Source: Mesorhizobium sp. ZC-5
Lineage (GTDB): Bacteria; Pseudomonadota; Alphaproteobacteria; Rhizobiales; Rhizobiaceae
Direction: 5' to 3'
Length of the DNA: 64,000 bases
NCBI RefSeq assembly: GCF_025753855.1
Contig: NZ_JAOWPT010000001.1
Location: 399,001 to 463,000, forward strand
Each line of letters begins with the position of its first letter. Within the stretch, counting starts at the first letter, position 1. The position numbers and the translations under genes were made by a program. The notes beneath the pieces are model-generated. The model was not told the origin of the DNA. It ran no database searches and saw nothing but the letters and a program-made list of their open reading frames with translations. This document shows positions 9,145-17,449 of the stretch, one piece after another.

Positions 9145-9324
9145 AGCCGCACCCTGACGATGGAGTCATCACTTCACAAGCATGCAAGCAGTTCGCTTAA
9201 GGGTCAATGCCCATCCTAGAGCACATCCGGGTATCGATGAATCGATTGTGATGTGACGCGATAGGTGGCTTCTGATTCAACGTCCGCTTTGGCGGAGGTG
9301 GACGATGGAGCTTAACTTCGAGAA

Positions 9325-9340
9325 GAGGGCATGAGCCCTC
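9325..9340 (-). terminator. Short hairpin after the terC operon
   Basis: GAGGGC and GCCCTC form a six-pair stem with a four-base loop, 13 bases beyond the stop of the small membrane gene, followed on the minus strand by TTCTC. The T tract is weak, so this is only a possible terminator. Confidence 0.4.
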
Positions 9341-9352
9341 CCCCGGCTTGTC

Positions 9353-9514
9353 TCACTTGATCGCCCGCCTGAGATCCGTCGAAACAGGCTTAGCCTCTGG
9401 TCTCTGTCGTCCAGTCTTCTCCATGGCAGCGACTTTCACCCAGACAAAGATTGCCGCCGCGACGAGGAGGATGAAGTTGATCCAGACCCACCCTGGAATA
9501 ACGAAGGTATTCAT
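9353..9514 (-). CDS. 53-residue single-pass membrane protein, TerC partner candidate
   Basis: A small reading frame of 53 codons on the minus strand. It starts with ATG two bases after the terC stop, with GGAAGC-like bases inside the terC end as a ribosome site. The product begins MNTFVIPGWVWINFILLVAA, has one TM helix (about 8-30) and a basic Lys/Arg-rich tail ending DLRRAIK. The two-base spacing, a plausible start and a clean hydrophobic helix argue that it is real and co-translated with terC. I know no family name for it. A regulatory subunit or small membrane partner of the transporter is an inference. Confidence 0.72.
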   Translation of the reverse strand: MNTFVIPGWVWINFILLVAAAIFVWVKVAAMEKTGRQRPEAKPVSTDLRRAIK

Positions 9515-9516
9515 GG

Positions 9517-10221
9517 TCAGGCTTCCTGTTCTTGGGTTTTATGTCTGGCGGCGCGACGGCTGAGGAAATAGCCGAGCACCACTACGAAGACCGCGCCTAT
9601 CGCAGCGGCGGGGAGTTCGATGCGATGGATGAACTCTTCGCCAAGGGTGCTGAGCAGCCACGGGTCAGAAACGAGCATCTCGCCTGCGACCCAGCCGAGC
9701 AGCGCGGCACCGGCCCAGACCAGGATCGGTAGACGACCTAGCAGCGCCATGATGATCGCCGAGCCGGCGACGATGAGCGGCACCGAGATGACGAGGCCGA
9801 CAATCAGCAGCGTGGTGGAATCCTTCGCCACGGCGGCGATGGCCAGAACATTGTCGAGGCTCATCACCGCATCGGCGATCGCAACGGTGCGGATCGCGTG
9901 CCAGAGCTGCTCGGTCTGCTGTACCGCGCTGCCGCCTCCTTCCTCGTCCTCACCGAGCACCAGTTTGACGGAGATCCACAGGAGCAGACAGCCGCCAACG
10001 ATCTTCAGGAAAGGCGTCGAGAGCAGCGTGGCGACGACGACTGTGAAGACGATGCGCAGAACGACCGCGACAAAGGCCCCGAGCACCATGCCGGGCCGCT
10101 GCTTGTCCGGCGGCAGGCCGCGGCAGGCCATGGCGATGACGACGGCATTGTCGCCGGAGAGGATGATGTTGATCCAGATGATCTGCACCAGCGCGAGAAG
10201 CTCGGGGCCGAAACTTTCCAT
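9517..10221 (-). CDS. TerC-family integral membrane protein (YjbE-like, putative metal exporter)
   Basis: A 234-residue inner-membrane protein with about seven TM helices. Two family signatures are visible: SGDNAVVIAMA near the N terminus and DAVMSLDNVLAIAAVA in the middle, each with acidic residues inside a helix as expected for metal binding. The acidic loop GEDEEGGGS follows helix 3. TerC relatives such as Alx, MeeF and YkoY act in manganese export or metal loading of secreted proteins. It is the first gene of a two-gene operon with the small membrane protein downstream. I could not identify a yybP-ykoY manganese riboswitch in the leader. Confidence 0.9.
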   Translation of the reverse strand: MESFGPELLALVQIIWINIILSGDNAVVIAMACRGLPPDKQRPGMVLGAFVAVVLRIVFTVVVATLLSTPFLKIVGGCLLLWISVKLVLGEDEEGGGSAVQQTEQLWHAIRTVAIADAVMSLDNVLAIAAVAKDSTTLLIVGLVISVPLIVAGSAIIMALLGRLPILVWAGAALLGWVAGEMLVSDPWLLSTLGEEFIHRIELPAAAIGAVFVVVLGYFLSRRAARHKTQEQEA

Positions 10222-10361
10222 TAAAACTTACTCCGAAGGCGTGCCGCATGAGCGGCATGCGCGATGTCCCGTCTAGCGTGCGGCTCAGATGGCCGCAGGG
10301 TCGTGGGGGTATCGCGGACTAGGCAGCTCGGCGCGCCTTAAGCGCGCTGACCGCCATCGCT

Positions 10362-10724
10362 TCAGAGGGTCGGAGGACCTGTGCAGGAATGCGCCGACGA
10401 GCGAGGAAAGGAGGGACGCCAGGCATCGGTCGCCTGGTACCCGGCATCCTGCGCGCAGTGAAGCGTCGCAAGGGTGAGGAAGATGGCTTCTTCCTGGTCG
10501 TCTTCTTCATCGAAGTCTTCGGCAACGCCGAGCGTGGCGCCGACGAGGGTTGCAGTGTCACTCCACGGATCGGCGGGCGCCGACACATATTCCTGGAATT
10601 CGTCACCGGGTAGTGGCGCGTCGAAGGTCGGCGCAAGAATCGCCAACAGCGCGAACAGCACCGAGAAGGCCTGCACAAGGATGCGATGGAGGCGGGACTG
10701 ACGCAGAATCAACCTCTCCAGCAC
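10362..10724 (-). CDS. Hypothetical secreted or membrane-anchored protein
   Basis: A 120-residue frame starting at GTG, with a basic N terminus and one strong hydrophobic segment (about 17-37), then an acidic middle with EDFDEEDDQEEA. The pattern fits an exported or anchored small protein. No family is recognised and the C-terminal 25 residues look like read-through of non-coding sequence. Other frames in the same stretch are also open, so the call rests mainly on the signal-like helix and on the acidic composition. Confidence 0.35.
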   Translation of the reverse strand: MLERLILRQSRLHRILVQAFSVLFALLAILAPTFDAPLPGDEFQEYVSAPADPWSDTATLVGATLGVAEDFDEEDDQEEAIFLTLATLHCAQDAGYQATDAWRPSFPRSSAHSCTGPPTL

Positions 10725-11162
10725 GTCAATTTCAGCACGTTTTTACATTCGGGGAGGGCTCCCGCCATGTCAAGCACTGAGCCGTGCCGGCGCATGAGGG
10801 TCTCCGGCCACAATGTTCAGGAAAGCACGTCGTCTCCCCCCGCCGTCGCAGGTTTTTCAGGAGAAGAACGAGATAATCGTCGCCAAAAGCCGATACGCCC
10901 GCGCGATTCAGATGATCCGTATCGTAAAATAGACGTCGTCCGGCAAGATATCGTTGCCGGTGCCGGGACACGACGGGCGTCTGATGCTGATCCCGTGCGA
11001 CTTTGGTTCGAAAGCGTGCTGAGTGCCGCGAAACAGACGGACTGACAGCCCCGCGGGCCCTCCCAACATTCCAGGCTAAATTGTGAAAGCTGGCAAATCG
11101 GTCGCAGGTAGCCGAACTGCATACCGCATTGCACAATGAATGGTATCCGCGCACAGTAAGCC
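10725..11162. other. Intergenic stretch without a convincing gene
   Basis: About 440 bases upstream of nasT. Frames are open on both strands but none has a good start, composition or recognisable domain. The last 70 bases hold the probable nasT promoter region. Confidence 0.6.
11091..11106 (+). promoter_or_regulatory. Weak sigma-54-like promoter upstream of nasT
   Basis: TGGCAAATCGGTCGCA has the required GG-N10-GC spacing (GG 11092-11093, GC 11104-11105) and matches most of the TGGCAC-N5-TTGCA consensus. It lies 57 bases before the nasT start. Nitrogen control of nasTS would make sense, but the match is imperfect. Confidence 0.35.
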
Positions 11163-11777
11163 ATGGTCGCCGCGTCCCTTTCCATCCTGGTCATTGACGA
11201 GAACCGCATTCGGGCCGCGGTGATCGAGGCCGGCCTCAGGGATGCGGGGCACGAACGCGTCATGCTGATTCATGACGTCACGGGGATCGCCGCACGCATC
11301 GCCGAACTCGAACCCGATGTCATCGTCATCGATCTGGAGAATCCGAACCGCGACATGCTGGAGAACATGTTCCAGCTGTCGAGAACGGTGAAACGGCCGA
11401 TTGCCATGTTCGTCGACCGCTCGGACCGGGCATCCATCGAGGCGGCCGTGGAGGCGGGCGTGTCTGCCTACGTTGTCGATGGACTGAGGCAGGAGCGAGT
11501 GAAACCGATCCTCGACATGGCGGTCAGCCGCTTCAACGCGTTTTCACGCATGGCCCGCGAACTCGAAGAGGCGCGCGGCGAACTGCAGAGCCGCAAGCAG
11601 GTCGACAGGGCAAAGCGCATCCTGATGCAGTCGCGCGGCCTGTCCGAGGAGGCAGCATATGCGCTGCTCAGGAAGACCGCGATGAACCAGAACCGCAAGA
11701 TCAGCGAAATAGCCGACAGCCTGATCACGGCCGCCGGCCTGCTCGGGCCGCAGGAAGGGACTGACGATGGCGCCTGA
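11163..11777 (+). CDS. nasT: NasT-type ANTAR antiterminator response regulator
   Basis: A 204-residue regulator with an N-terminal receiver (about 5-120; acceptor region VIVIDLENPN) and a C-terminal ANTAR RNA-binding domain (about 140-198; QVDRAKRILMQSRGLSEEAA). NasT binds a two-hairpin leader RNA and stops premature termination upstream of nitrate assimilation genes. It is held inactive by NasS when nitrate and nitrite are absent. Its last 11 bases overlap nasS, the usual pairing. A fitting target hairpin and terminator lie just upstream of the nitrate transporter at 13183-13300. Confidence 0.93.
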   Translation: MVAASLSILVIDENRIRAAVIEAGLRDAGHERVMLIHDVTGIAARIAELEPDVIVIDLENPNRDMLENMFQLSRTVKRPIAMFVDRSDRASIEAAVEAGVSAYVVDGLRQERVKPILDMAVSRFNAFSRMARELEEARGELQSRKQVDRAKRILMQSRGLSEEAAYALLRKTAMNQNRKISEIADSLITAAGLLGPQEGTDDGA

Positions 11778-13005
11778 ACACCACGTCAACGCGGCCTTTC
11801 TGCCGCTCTTCGACAGCGCGGTGCTGGTCGCAGCCAGGGAAATCGGGTTTGCGGAGCGCGAGGGCGTGGAGTTGACCCTTCATTGCGAAACGTCGTGGGC
11901 GAACATTCGCGATCGAATCGCGATTGGCCATTTCGACGTGGCGCATATGCTGGGGCCGATGCCGATTGCCGGCAATCTCGGCCTGACACCGCTCTCATCG
12001 GAGACGATCGTGCCGTTTGCGCTGGGGCTGGGCGGCAATTGCGTGACCGTCTCCAATGCCGTGTGGGCTGGAATGGCAGCGCATGGCGCGAAGCCGGATC
12101 TCGACCCAGCGGGAGCGGGCGCAGCACTCGGGCGCCTCATCCGCGAGCGGCAAGGGTCGGGGCTCGAGCCGCTCCGCTTCGCCGTCACCCACCCGCATTC
12201 GGGACACAAATACGAATTGAGCTACTGGCTGGCGGCCTGCGGTATTGATCCGCAGCGCGATATCGATATCGTCGTCGTGCCCCCACCCTTCATGGCGGAT
12301 GCACTGGCCGCGGGCCGGATCGACGGCTATTGCGCCGGCGAACCTTGGAACAGCGCGTCGGTAGTGCGCGGCACCGGGCATATCGCCACTGTCAAGGCAG
12401 CGATCTGGAAGAACAGCCCGGAGAAGGTGTTGGGCGTGCGCAAGGCCTGGGCCGAGCAGAACGCCGATGCGCTGTCCGCCCTGCTGCGGGCGATGCATCT
12501 GTCGGCGCGCTGGTGCCAGGATGCGGGCAATCGCCCGGAACTCGCGAAGCTGATGGCGAGGCCCGAGTTCCTTGGCCTGCCGCCGGACATGCAGATGCCC
12601 ATCCTGAGCGGAGAACTGAACGTCGGTGGTGGAGTGCTGCGTCGAGTAGAAGATTTCTTCCTCCCCTTCGACAAGGCAGCAAACTTCCCGTGGAAGAGCC
12701 ACGCGCTGTGGTTCTACACGCAGATGGTCCGCTGGGGACAGGTCGCGCATTCGCCCGCAAACGCAGCCATCGCGCGCGACTGCTACCGGCCCGATCTCTA
12801 CCGCGCTGCGCTGAAGCCGCTGGGCGTCGCCTTGCCGGGGGCGAATGCGAAGGTTGAGGGCGCGCTCGGAACGGCTACGCCCGTCGGTTCCGCTGGTGCC
12901 AGCCTGGTGCTTGGACCGGACGGTTTCTTCGACGGCGAGATGTTCGATCCGGACCGGATCGCCGACTATCTCGAGCGTCAATCCACCTCCTTGGCGGCTG
13001 ACTGA
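11767..13005 (+). CDS. nasS: NasS-type nitrate sensor (NrtA/CmpA-like binding protein, cytoplasmic)
   Basis: A 412-residue protein of the nitrate/bicarbonate-binding family (NrtA, CmpA) that lacks a signal peptide, as expected for the cytoplasmic sensor NasS rather than a transporter subunit. Family segments include FDVAHMLGPMPIAGN, TVSNAVW, HPHSGHKYELSYWLAACG and GYCAGEPWNS. NasS binds nitrate or nitrite and then releases NasT. The gene overlaps nasT by 11 bases. The transporter here is an MFS protein and not an ABC system, which also argues against a transport role. Confidence 0.92.
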   Translation: MAPEHHVNAAFLPLFDSAVLVAAREIGFAEREGVELTLHCETSWANIRDRIAIGHFDVAHMLGPMPIAGNLGLTPLSSETIVPFALGLGGNCVTVSNAVWAGMAAHGAKPDLDPAGAGAALGRLIRERQGSGLEPLRFAVTHPHSGHKYELSYWLAACGIDPQRDIDIVVVPPPFMADALAAGRIDGYCAGEPWNSASVVRGTGHIATVKAAIWKNSPEKVLGVRKAWAEQNADALSALLRAMHLSARWCQDAGNRPELAKLMARPEFLGLPPDMQMPILSGELNVGGGVLRRVEDFFLPFDKAANFPWKSHALWFYTQMVRWGQVAHSPANAAIARDCYRPDLYRAALKPLGVALPGANAKVEGALGTATPVGSAGASLVLGPDGFFDGEMFDPDRIADYLERQSTSLAAD

Positions 13006-13027
13006 ATCACAGGCAATTTTGCCGCAC

Positions 13028-13044
13028 TGCACAATTTCTGTGCG
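13028..13044 (+). promoter_or_regulatory. NtrC-like binding site
   Basis: TGCACAATTTCTGTGCG contains the inverted repeat GCAC-N7-GTGC, the core of the NtrC consensus. It sits about 125 bases before the sigma-54-like promoter, a normal enhancer distance. Confidence 0.6.
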
Positions 13045-13154
13045 TCGGCACGCGGCGTATGACTATGATTTCACCTGAGCCGCGTGACGACGCGAACAGG
13101 GGCAATCAGACCATATCGTTGATTTCATTGATTTTTCTTCGGCTCTAAGCAAAC

Positions 13155-13170
13155 TGGCACGGTTCCTGCT
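13155..13170 (+). promoter_or_regulatory. Sigma-54-type promoter of the nitrate assimilation operon
   Basis: TGGCACGGTTCCTGCT matches the sigma-54 consensus TGGCACG-N4-TTGCW in all but one conserved base, with GG-N10-GC spacing (GG 13156-13157, GC 13168-13169). The predicted start near 13180-13182 falls just before the first leader hairpin. Confidence 0.75.
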
Positions 13171-13182
13171 TGGTTGTTTACA

Positions 13183-13221
13183 GGTCGAGAGACCACGAAA
13201 TGGCGTCCAACGATGGGCGCC
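13183..13221 (+). ncRNA. ANTAR-type two-hairpin leader RNA (NasT target)
   Basis: Hairpin 2 is clear: GGCGTCC (13202-13208) pairs with GGGCGCC (13215-13221) around the six-base loop AACGAT, which has A in position 1 and G in position 4, the hallmark of ANTAR target loops. Upstream at 13183-13194, GGTCGAGAGACC can fold as a small stem and serve as hairpin 1, although its loop does not show A1 (four-base GAGA loop, or six-base CGAGAG). NasT binding here should prevent the terminator immediately downstream from forming. Confidence 0.72.
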
Positions 13222-13230
13222 CCCAAGGCA

Positions 13231-13300
13231 AAGCCGCCACTCAGGTTGACGCGATTCCCGATGAACGGGGCGCGTGATCTGGCTGGTGGCTTTTTTGTTT
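13231..13300 (+). terminator. Leader terminator controlled by NasT
   Basis: AAGCCGCCA (13231-13239) pairs with TGGTGGCTT (13284-13292), allowing one G-U pair, with further pairing inside the loop (CCCG with CGGG, GCG with CGC). It is followed by T6-G-T3. Its place between the ANTAR hairpin and the transporter start is what transcription antitermination requires. Confidence 0.72.
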
Positions 13301-13348
13301 TGACGATCTACGAAGCGCGGCGCTCCCGGCCGCTCAACGGAGCCGACC

Positions 13349-14647
13349 ATGACCACACCACTTCCAGTCAGCAGCCCTGACGACGCATCGTCCCGCGCGT
13401 TGGCGATGTCCACCATCGCCTTCACCGTATGTTTTGCCGTGTGGACGATCTTCTCGATCATCGGCGTCCGCATCAAGGAGGAACTCGGCCTCAGCGAGAC
13501 GCAGTTCGGCCTGCTCGTCGGCACACCGATCCTGACCGGCTCGCTTGTCCGCATCCTGCTGGGCATCTGGACCGACCGGTTTGGTGGCAGGCTCGTCTAC
13601 ACCGCTACCATGCTGGCCGCAGCCGCCTCGACTTTCCTGCTGGCCTTCGCCCACACCTACACGCAGATGCTGGTGGCCGCGCTCGGCGTCGGCTTGGCTG
13701 GGGGTTCCTTCGCAGTCGGCGTCGCCTATGTCTCGCGTTTCTACCCCACGGAAAAACAAGGCACCGCGCTCGGCATCTTCGGCGTCGGCAATGTCGGGGC
13801 GGCGGTCACCAAATTCGCCGCGCCATTCGTGCTGCTGGCCTGGGGCTGGCAGAACGTCGCCGTGATCTGGGCATGCGTGCTTACCTTCATGGCTCTTATC
13901 TTCTGGTTCGGCACTGAGGACGATCCGGTGATCCGCGAACGCCGGGCCGGGCGCGGTGCTCCGAAGAATTTCTGGCAGGAGTTCGCGCCGCTGAAGAATC
14001 TCCAGGTCTGGCGCTTCGGCCTCTACTACTTCTTCGTCTTCGGCGGCTTCGTTGCGCTGGCGCTGTGGCTGCCCCGCTACCTGATCGGCGTCTACGGGTT
14101 CGACATCGCCACCGCCGGCATGATCGGCGCGGCCTATTCGATCCCGGCCTCGATCTTCCGGGCTTATGGCGGCGTACTGTCTGACCGCCTCGGCGCGCGC
14201 GCCGTGCTCTACTGGACCTTCGTCGTGTCGGCCGTATGTTGCGCCGTTCTGGCGCTGCCGGCGACCGATTATGCCGTGCGCGGCATCAACGGCCCGATCA
14301 CTTTTCACTTCGAAATCGGCTGGCTGGCTTTTATCGCCATCGCCTTCGTGCTGGGCTTCTTCATGGCGATCGGCAAAGCCGCCGTCTACAAGCACATCCC
14401 CGTCTACTATCCCGACAGTGTCGGCGCCGTCGGCGGCCTCGTCGGCATGATCGGCGGCCTCGGCGGCTTCGTGCTGCCGATCGCGTTCGGCGCGCTGAAC
14501 GACCTGACGGGTGTCTGGTCAAGCTGCTTCATGTTGCTCTTCCTGGTCGTGGCGGCCTGCCTCGCCTGGATGCATGCGGCAATTCTGCGGATGAACCGCG
14601 ACGCAGCTACGGCGCGTACGCCGTCGCTCGTGGCGGCGGCCGAGTGA
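13349..14647 (+). CDS. Nitrate/nitrite MFS transporter (NarK/NasA type)
   Basis: A 432-residue major-facilitator protein with about twelve TM helices, which brings nitrate (and possibly nitrite) into the cytoplasm. Family features include GTPILTGSLVRILLG, the loop IWTDRFGGR after helix 2, and the Gly-rich nitrate signature helices around GIFGVGNVGAAVT and GAVGGLVGMIGGLGGF. It is the first structural gene after the NasT-controlled leader and is 15 bases from nirB. Co-transcription with nirBD and the reductase points to assimilation rather than respiration. Confidence 0.93.
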   Translation: MTTPLPVSSPDDASSRALAMSTIAFTVCFAVWTIFSIIGVRIKEELGLSETQFGLLVGTPILTGSLVRILLGIWTDRFGGRLVYTATMLAAAASTFLLAFAHTYTQMLVAALGVGLAGGSFAVGVAYVSRFYPTEKQGTALGIFGVGNVGAAVTKFAAPFVLLAWGWQNVAVIWACVLTFMALIFWFGTEDDPVIRERRAGRGAPKNFWQEFAPLKNLQVWRFGLYYFFVFGGFVALALWLPRYLIGVYGFDIATAGMIGAAYSIPASIFRAYGGVLSDRLGARAVLYWTFVVSAVCCAVLALPATDYAVRGINGPITFHFEIGWLAFIAIAFVLGFFMAIGKAAVYKHIPVYYPDSVGAVGGLVGMIGGLGGFVLPIAFGALNDLTGVWSSCFMLLFLVVAACLAWMHAAILRMNRDAATARTPSLVAAAE

Positions 14648-14662
14648 ACTGAGGAACACGAC

Positions 14663-17113
14663 ATGACCAAAAGACTCGTCATCATCGGCAACGGCATGGC
14701 GCCGGGCAGGATGCTGGAGCACCTGCTGGAAGCCGCGCCCGACCACTACCAGGTCACCATTTTCAACGCCGAGCCGCGCGTCAATTACGACCGCATCATG
14801 CTGTCGCCGGTCCTGTCGGGGCAAAAGGCGTTCGAGGAGATCGTCATCCATGGCGACGGCTGGTACATCAAGCATGGCATCACGCTCTACAAGGGTCACA
14901 AGATCGTCGCGATAGACCGCGAGGCGAAAACAGTCACCTCGGATCACGGTGTGACTGAGCCCTATGACCAACTGGTGATCGCCACGGGGTCGGTGCCGTT
15001 CATCATCCCGGTGCCGGGCAAAGACCTGCCCGGCGTCCTTAGCTACCGCGACCTCGACGACGTCAACGCCATGCTACTGGCCGCGCAGTCGCGGGCAAAA
15101 GCGGTGGTTATCGGCGGCGGCCTGCTCGGGCTGGAGGCAGCGGCAGGCTTGAAGGAACGCGGCATGGACGTCACCGTGCTGCATGTCATGCCAACGCTGA
15201 TGGAGCGGCAGCTCGACCCCGCGGCCGGTTACCTGCTTCAGAAGGCGGTCGAGGAGCGTGGCATCAAGGTGATGACCAAGGCCAACACCAAGGCGATCGT
15301 CGGCAACGGCAAGGTCGAAGGTGTCGAACTCGCCGACGGCACGGTTATTCCGGCGACTCTCGTGGTGATGGCGGTCGGGATCCGGCCAAACATGACGCTT
15401 GCCAAAGAGGCGGGCCTGGAAGTCAACCGCGGCATCGTCGTCGATGACGGCATGCTGACCTCCGATCCGGCGATCATGGCGCTCGGCGAATGTGCCGAAG
15501 TCGGCGGCAATGTCTACGGCCTGGTCGCGCCGCTCTACCAGATGGCACGGGTCGCCGCCGCGCATCTCTCGGGCGATCCGGCTCTGCGTTTCACCCATTC
15601 CGAGACGCCGACCAAGCTCAAGGTGACCGGCATCGACCTCTATTCGCTGGGTGATTTCGCCGATGGCGACGATCGCGACGAGATCGTGCTGCGTGACGCC
15701 TCGGCCGGCGTCTACAAGCGGATCGTGCTGAAGGAGAACCGCATCATCGGCACCGTGCTGTTCGGGGAAACGTCCGACGGCGCCTGGTTCGGAGACCTCC
15801 AGAAGAAGGGAACCGATGTTTCGCAGATGCGCGATACGCTGATATTCGGGCAGGTGCATCAGGGAGGAACCGGCGCGGACCCTCTGGCGGCCGTTGCGGC
15901 CTTGGCGGATGACGCCGAGATCTGTGGCTGCAACGGCGTCTGCAAGGGCAAGATTACCGACGCAATCACCGGCAAGGGGCTGACGACGCTCGACGGCGTA
16001 CGCGCGCACACCAAGGCGTCGGCCTCCTGCGGCTCGTGCACCGGGCTGGTCGAGAAACTGATGACGCTGACGCTGGGCGATTCCTATAATCCGGCCGCCG
16101 TCCCGCCGATGTGCGGCTGTACCGATCTCGGCCACGACGATGTCCGGCGCCTGATCAAGGCAAAGGGGCTGAAGGCGATCCCGGCCGTCATGCAGGAGTT
16201 GAACTGGAAGACCTCCTGCGGCTGCGCGAAATGCCGGCCGGCGCTCAACTACTACCTGGTCTGCGATTGGCCCGACGAATATGCCGACGACTACCAGTCG
16301 CGCTTCATCAACGAGCGCGTGCACGCCAACATCCAGAAGGACGGGACCTACTCCGTCGTGCCGCGCATGTGGGGCGGCATGACCTCGTCCAAGGAGTTGC
16401 GTGCCATCGCCGACGTCGTCGACAAGTTCAATATCCCCGCCGTGAAGGTCACCGGCGGCCAGCGCATCGACATGCTGGGTATCCGCAAGGAGGACCTGCC
16501 CGCGGTCTGGGGCGACCTCGGCAAGGCCGGCTTCGTCTCCGGTCAGGCCTATGCCAAGGGCCTACGCACAGTGAAAACCTGCGTCGGCACCGACTGGTGC
16601 CGCTTCGGCACGCAGGATTCGACCGGTCTCGGCATCCGCATCGAGAAGTTCATGTGGGGATCGTGGACCCCCGCGAAGGTCAAGATGGCGGTGTCGGGCT
16701 GCCCGCGCAACTGCGCCGAAGCCACCTGCAAGGATGTCGGCGTCATCTGCGTGGACTCCGGCTACGAGATTCATTTCGCCGGCGCCGCCGGTCTCGACAT
16801 CAAGGGCACGGAGGTTCTGGGCCTCGTGAAGTCGGAGGACGAGGCGCTCACGCATATCGTCGCGCTGACGCAGATGTATCGCGAGCAGGGCCGCTATCTC
16901 GAACGCATCTACAAATGGGCCAAGCGTATCGGACTGGATGAAATCCGTCGGCAGATCATGGACGATGCGGAGAGGCGGCAGGGTTACTTCGACCGCTTTG
17001 TCTTCAGCCAGAAGTTCGCGCAGGTCGACCCCTGGGAGGAGCGGGTTTCCGGCAAGGACAAGCATGAGTTCCGGCCGATGGCAACCGTCGGCTACGCGCA
17101 GGCAGCGGAGTAA
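14663..17113 (+). CDS. nirB: Assimilatory nitrite reductase [NAD(P)H], large subunit
   Basis: An 816-residue siroheme flavoprotein that reduces nitrite to ammonium in the cytoplasm. The order is an FAD/NAD(P)H oxidoreductase domain (about 1-290; IGNGMAPGR and VIGGGLLGLEAAAG), a BFD-like [2Fe-2S] domain (about 420-470; CGCNGVCKG and CGSCTG) with a second Cys-rich module (about 485-540; CGCTD and CGCAKC), and the C-terminal sulfite/nitrite reductase part. There TCVGTDWCRFG and SGCPRNCAEATC supply the four Cys for the 4Fe-4S/siroheme centre. Length is normal. nirD follows after four bases. Confidence 0.96.
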   Translation: MTKRLVIIGNGMAPGRMLEHLLEAAPDHYQVTIFNAEPRVNYDRIMLSPVLSGQKAFEEIVIHGDGWYIKHGITLYKGHKIVAIDREAKTVTSDHGVTEPYDQLVIATGSVPFIIPVPGKDLPGVLSYRDLDDVNAMLLAAQSRAKAVVIGGGLLGLEAAAGLKERGMDVTVLHVMPTLMERQLDPAAGYLLQKAVEERGIKVMTKANTKAIVGNGKVEGVELADGTVIPATLVVMAVGIRPNMTLAKEAGLEVNRGIVVDDGMLTSDPAIMALGECAEVGGNVYGLVAPLYQMARVAAAHLSGDPALRFTHSETPTKLKVTGIDLYSLGDFADGDDRDEIVLRDASAGVYKRIVLKENRIIGTVLFGETSDGAWFGDLQKKGTDVSQMRDTLIFGQVHQGGTGADPLAAVAALADDAEICGCNGVCKGKITDAITGKGLTTLDGVRAHTKASASCGSCTGLVEKLMTLTLGDSYNPAAVPPMCGCTDLGHDDVRRLIKAKGLKAIPAVMQELNWKTSCGCAKCRPALNYYLVCDWPDEYADDYQSRFINERVHANIQKDGTYSVVPRMWGGMTSSKELRAIADVVDKFNIPAVKVTGGQRIDMLGIRKEDLPAVWGDLGKAGFVSGQAYAKGLRTVKTCVGTDWCRFGTQDSTGLGIRIEKFMWGSWTPAKVKMAVSGCPRNCAEATCKDVGVICVDSGYEIHFAGAAGLDIKGTEVLGLVKSEDEALTHIVALTQMYREQGRYLERIYKWAKRIGLDEIRRQIMDDAERRQGYFDRFVFSQKFAQVDPWEERVSGKDKHEFRPMATVGYAQAAE

Positions 17114-17117
17114 CCCC

Positions 17118-17447
17118 ATGATCTGGACTTCGATCGGCACCATCAACGACATCCCCCGCCGCGGCGCACGCTGCGTTGCGACCCCACAGGGCAAGGTCGC
17201 CGTCTTCCGCACCGCGGACGATAAGATCTATGCGATCGACGACCACTGCCCGCACAAGGGCGGACCGCTGAGCCAGGGCATCGTGCACGACGCGGCCGTG
17301 ACCTGCCCGCTGCACAACTGGGTGATCTCGCTTGAAACCGGCAAGGCGCTGGGGCCTGACGAAGGCTCGGTGCGCACCATCCCGGTGCGGCTCGACGGCG
17401 ACAACCTTTTCATCGCGCTCGGCCGGCTCGAGAGCCAGGCAGCCTGA
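17118..17447 (+). CDS. nirD: Nitrite reductase small subunit (Rieske-type)
   Basis: A 109-residue Rieske-fold protein that partners NirB. The Rieske ligands are visible as CPHKGGPLS and CPLHNW (CxH and CxxH), so the cluster site is intact, unlike NirD of some enterobacteria. The start at 17118 is the first ATG after the nirB stop. The nitrate reductase gene begins two bases after its stop. Confidence 0.94.
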   Translation: MIWTSIGTINDIPRRGARCVATPQGKVAVFRTADDKIYAIDDHCPHKGGPLSQGIVHDAAVTCPLHNWVISLETGKALGPDEGSVRTIPVRLDGDNLFIALGRLESQAA

Positions 17448-17449
17448 TC

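Noticed and set aside
10222-10361. Possible yybP-ykoY manganese riboswitch ahead of terC
   Set aside because: The leader has a small GCCGC/GCGGC hairpin and a GGAGTA, but not the ordered conserved core of the riboswitch. I cannot support the call.
10732-11263. Open frames on the minus strand upstream of and into nasT
   Set aside because: They overlap the clear nasT start, lack ribosome sites and have the composition of antisense readings.
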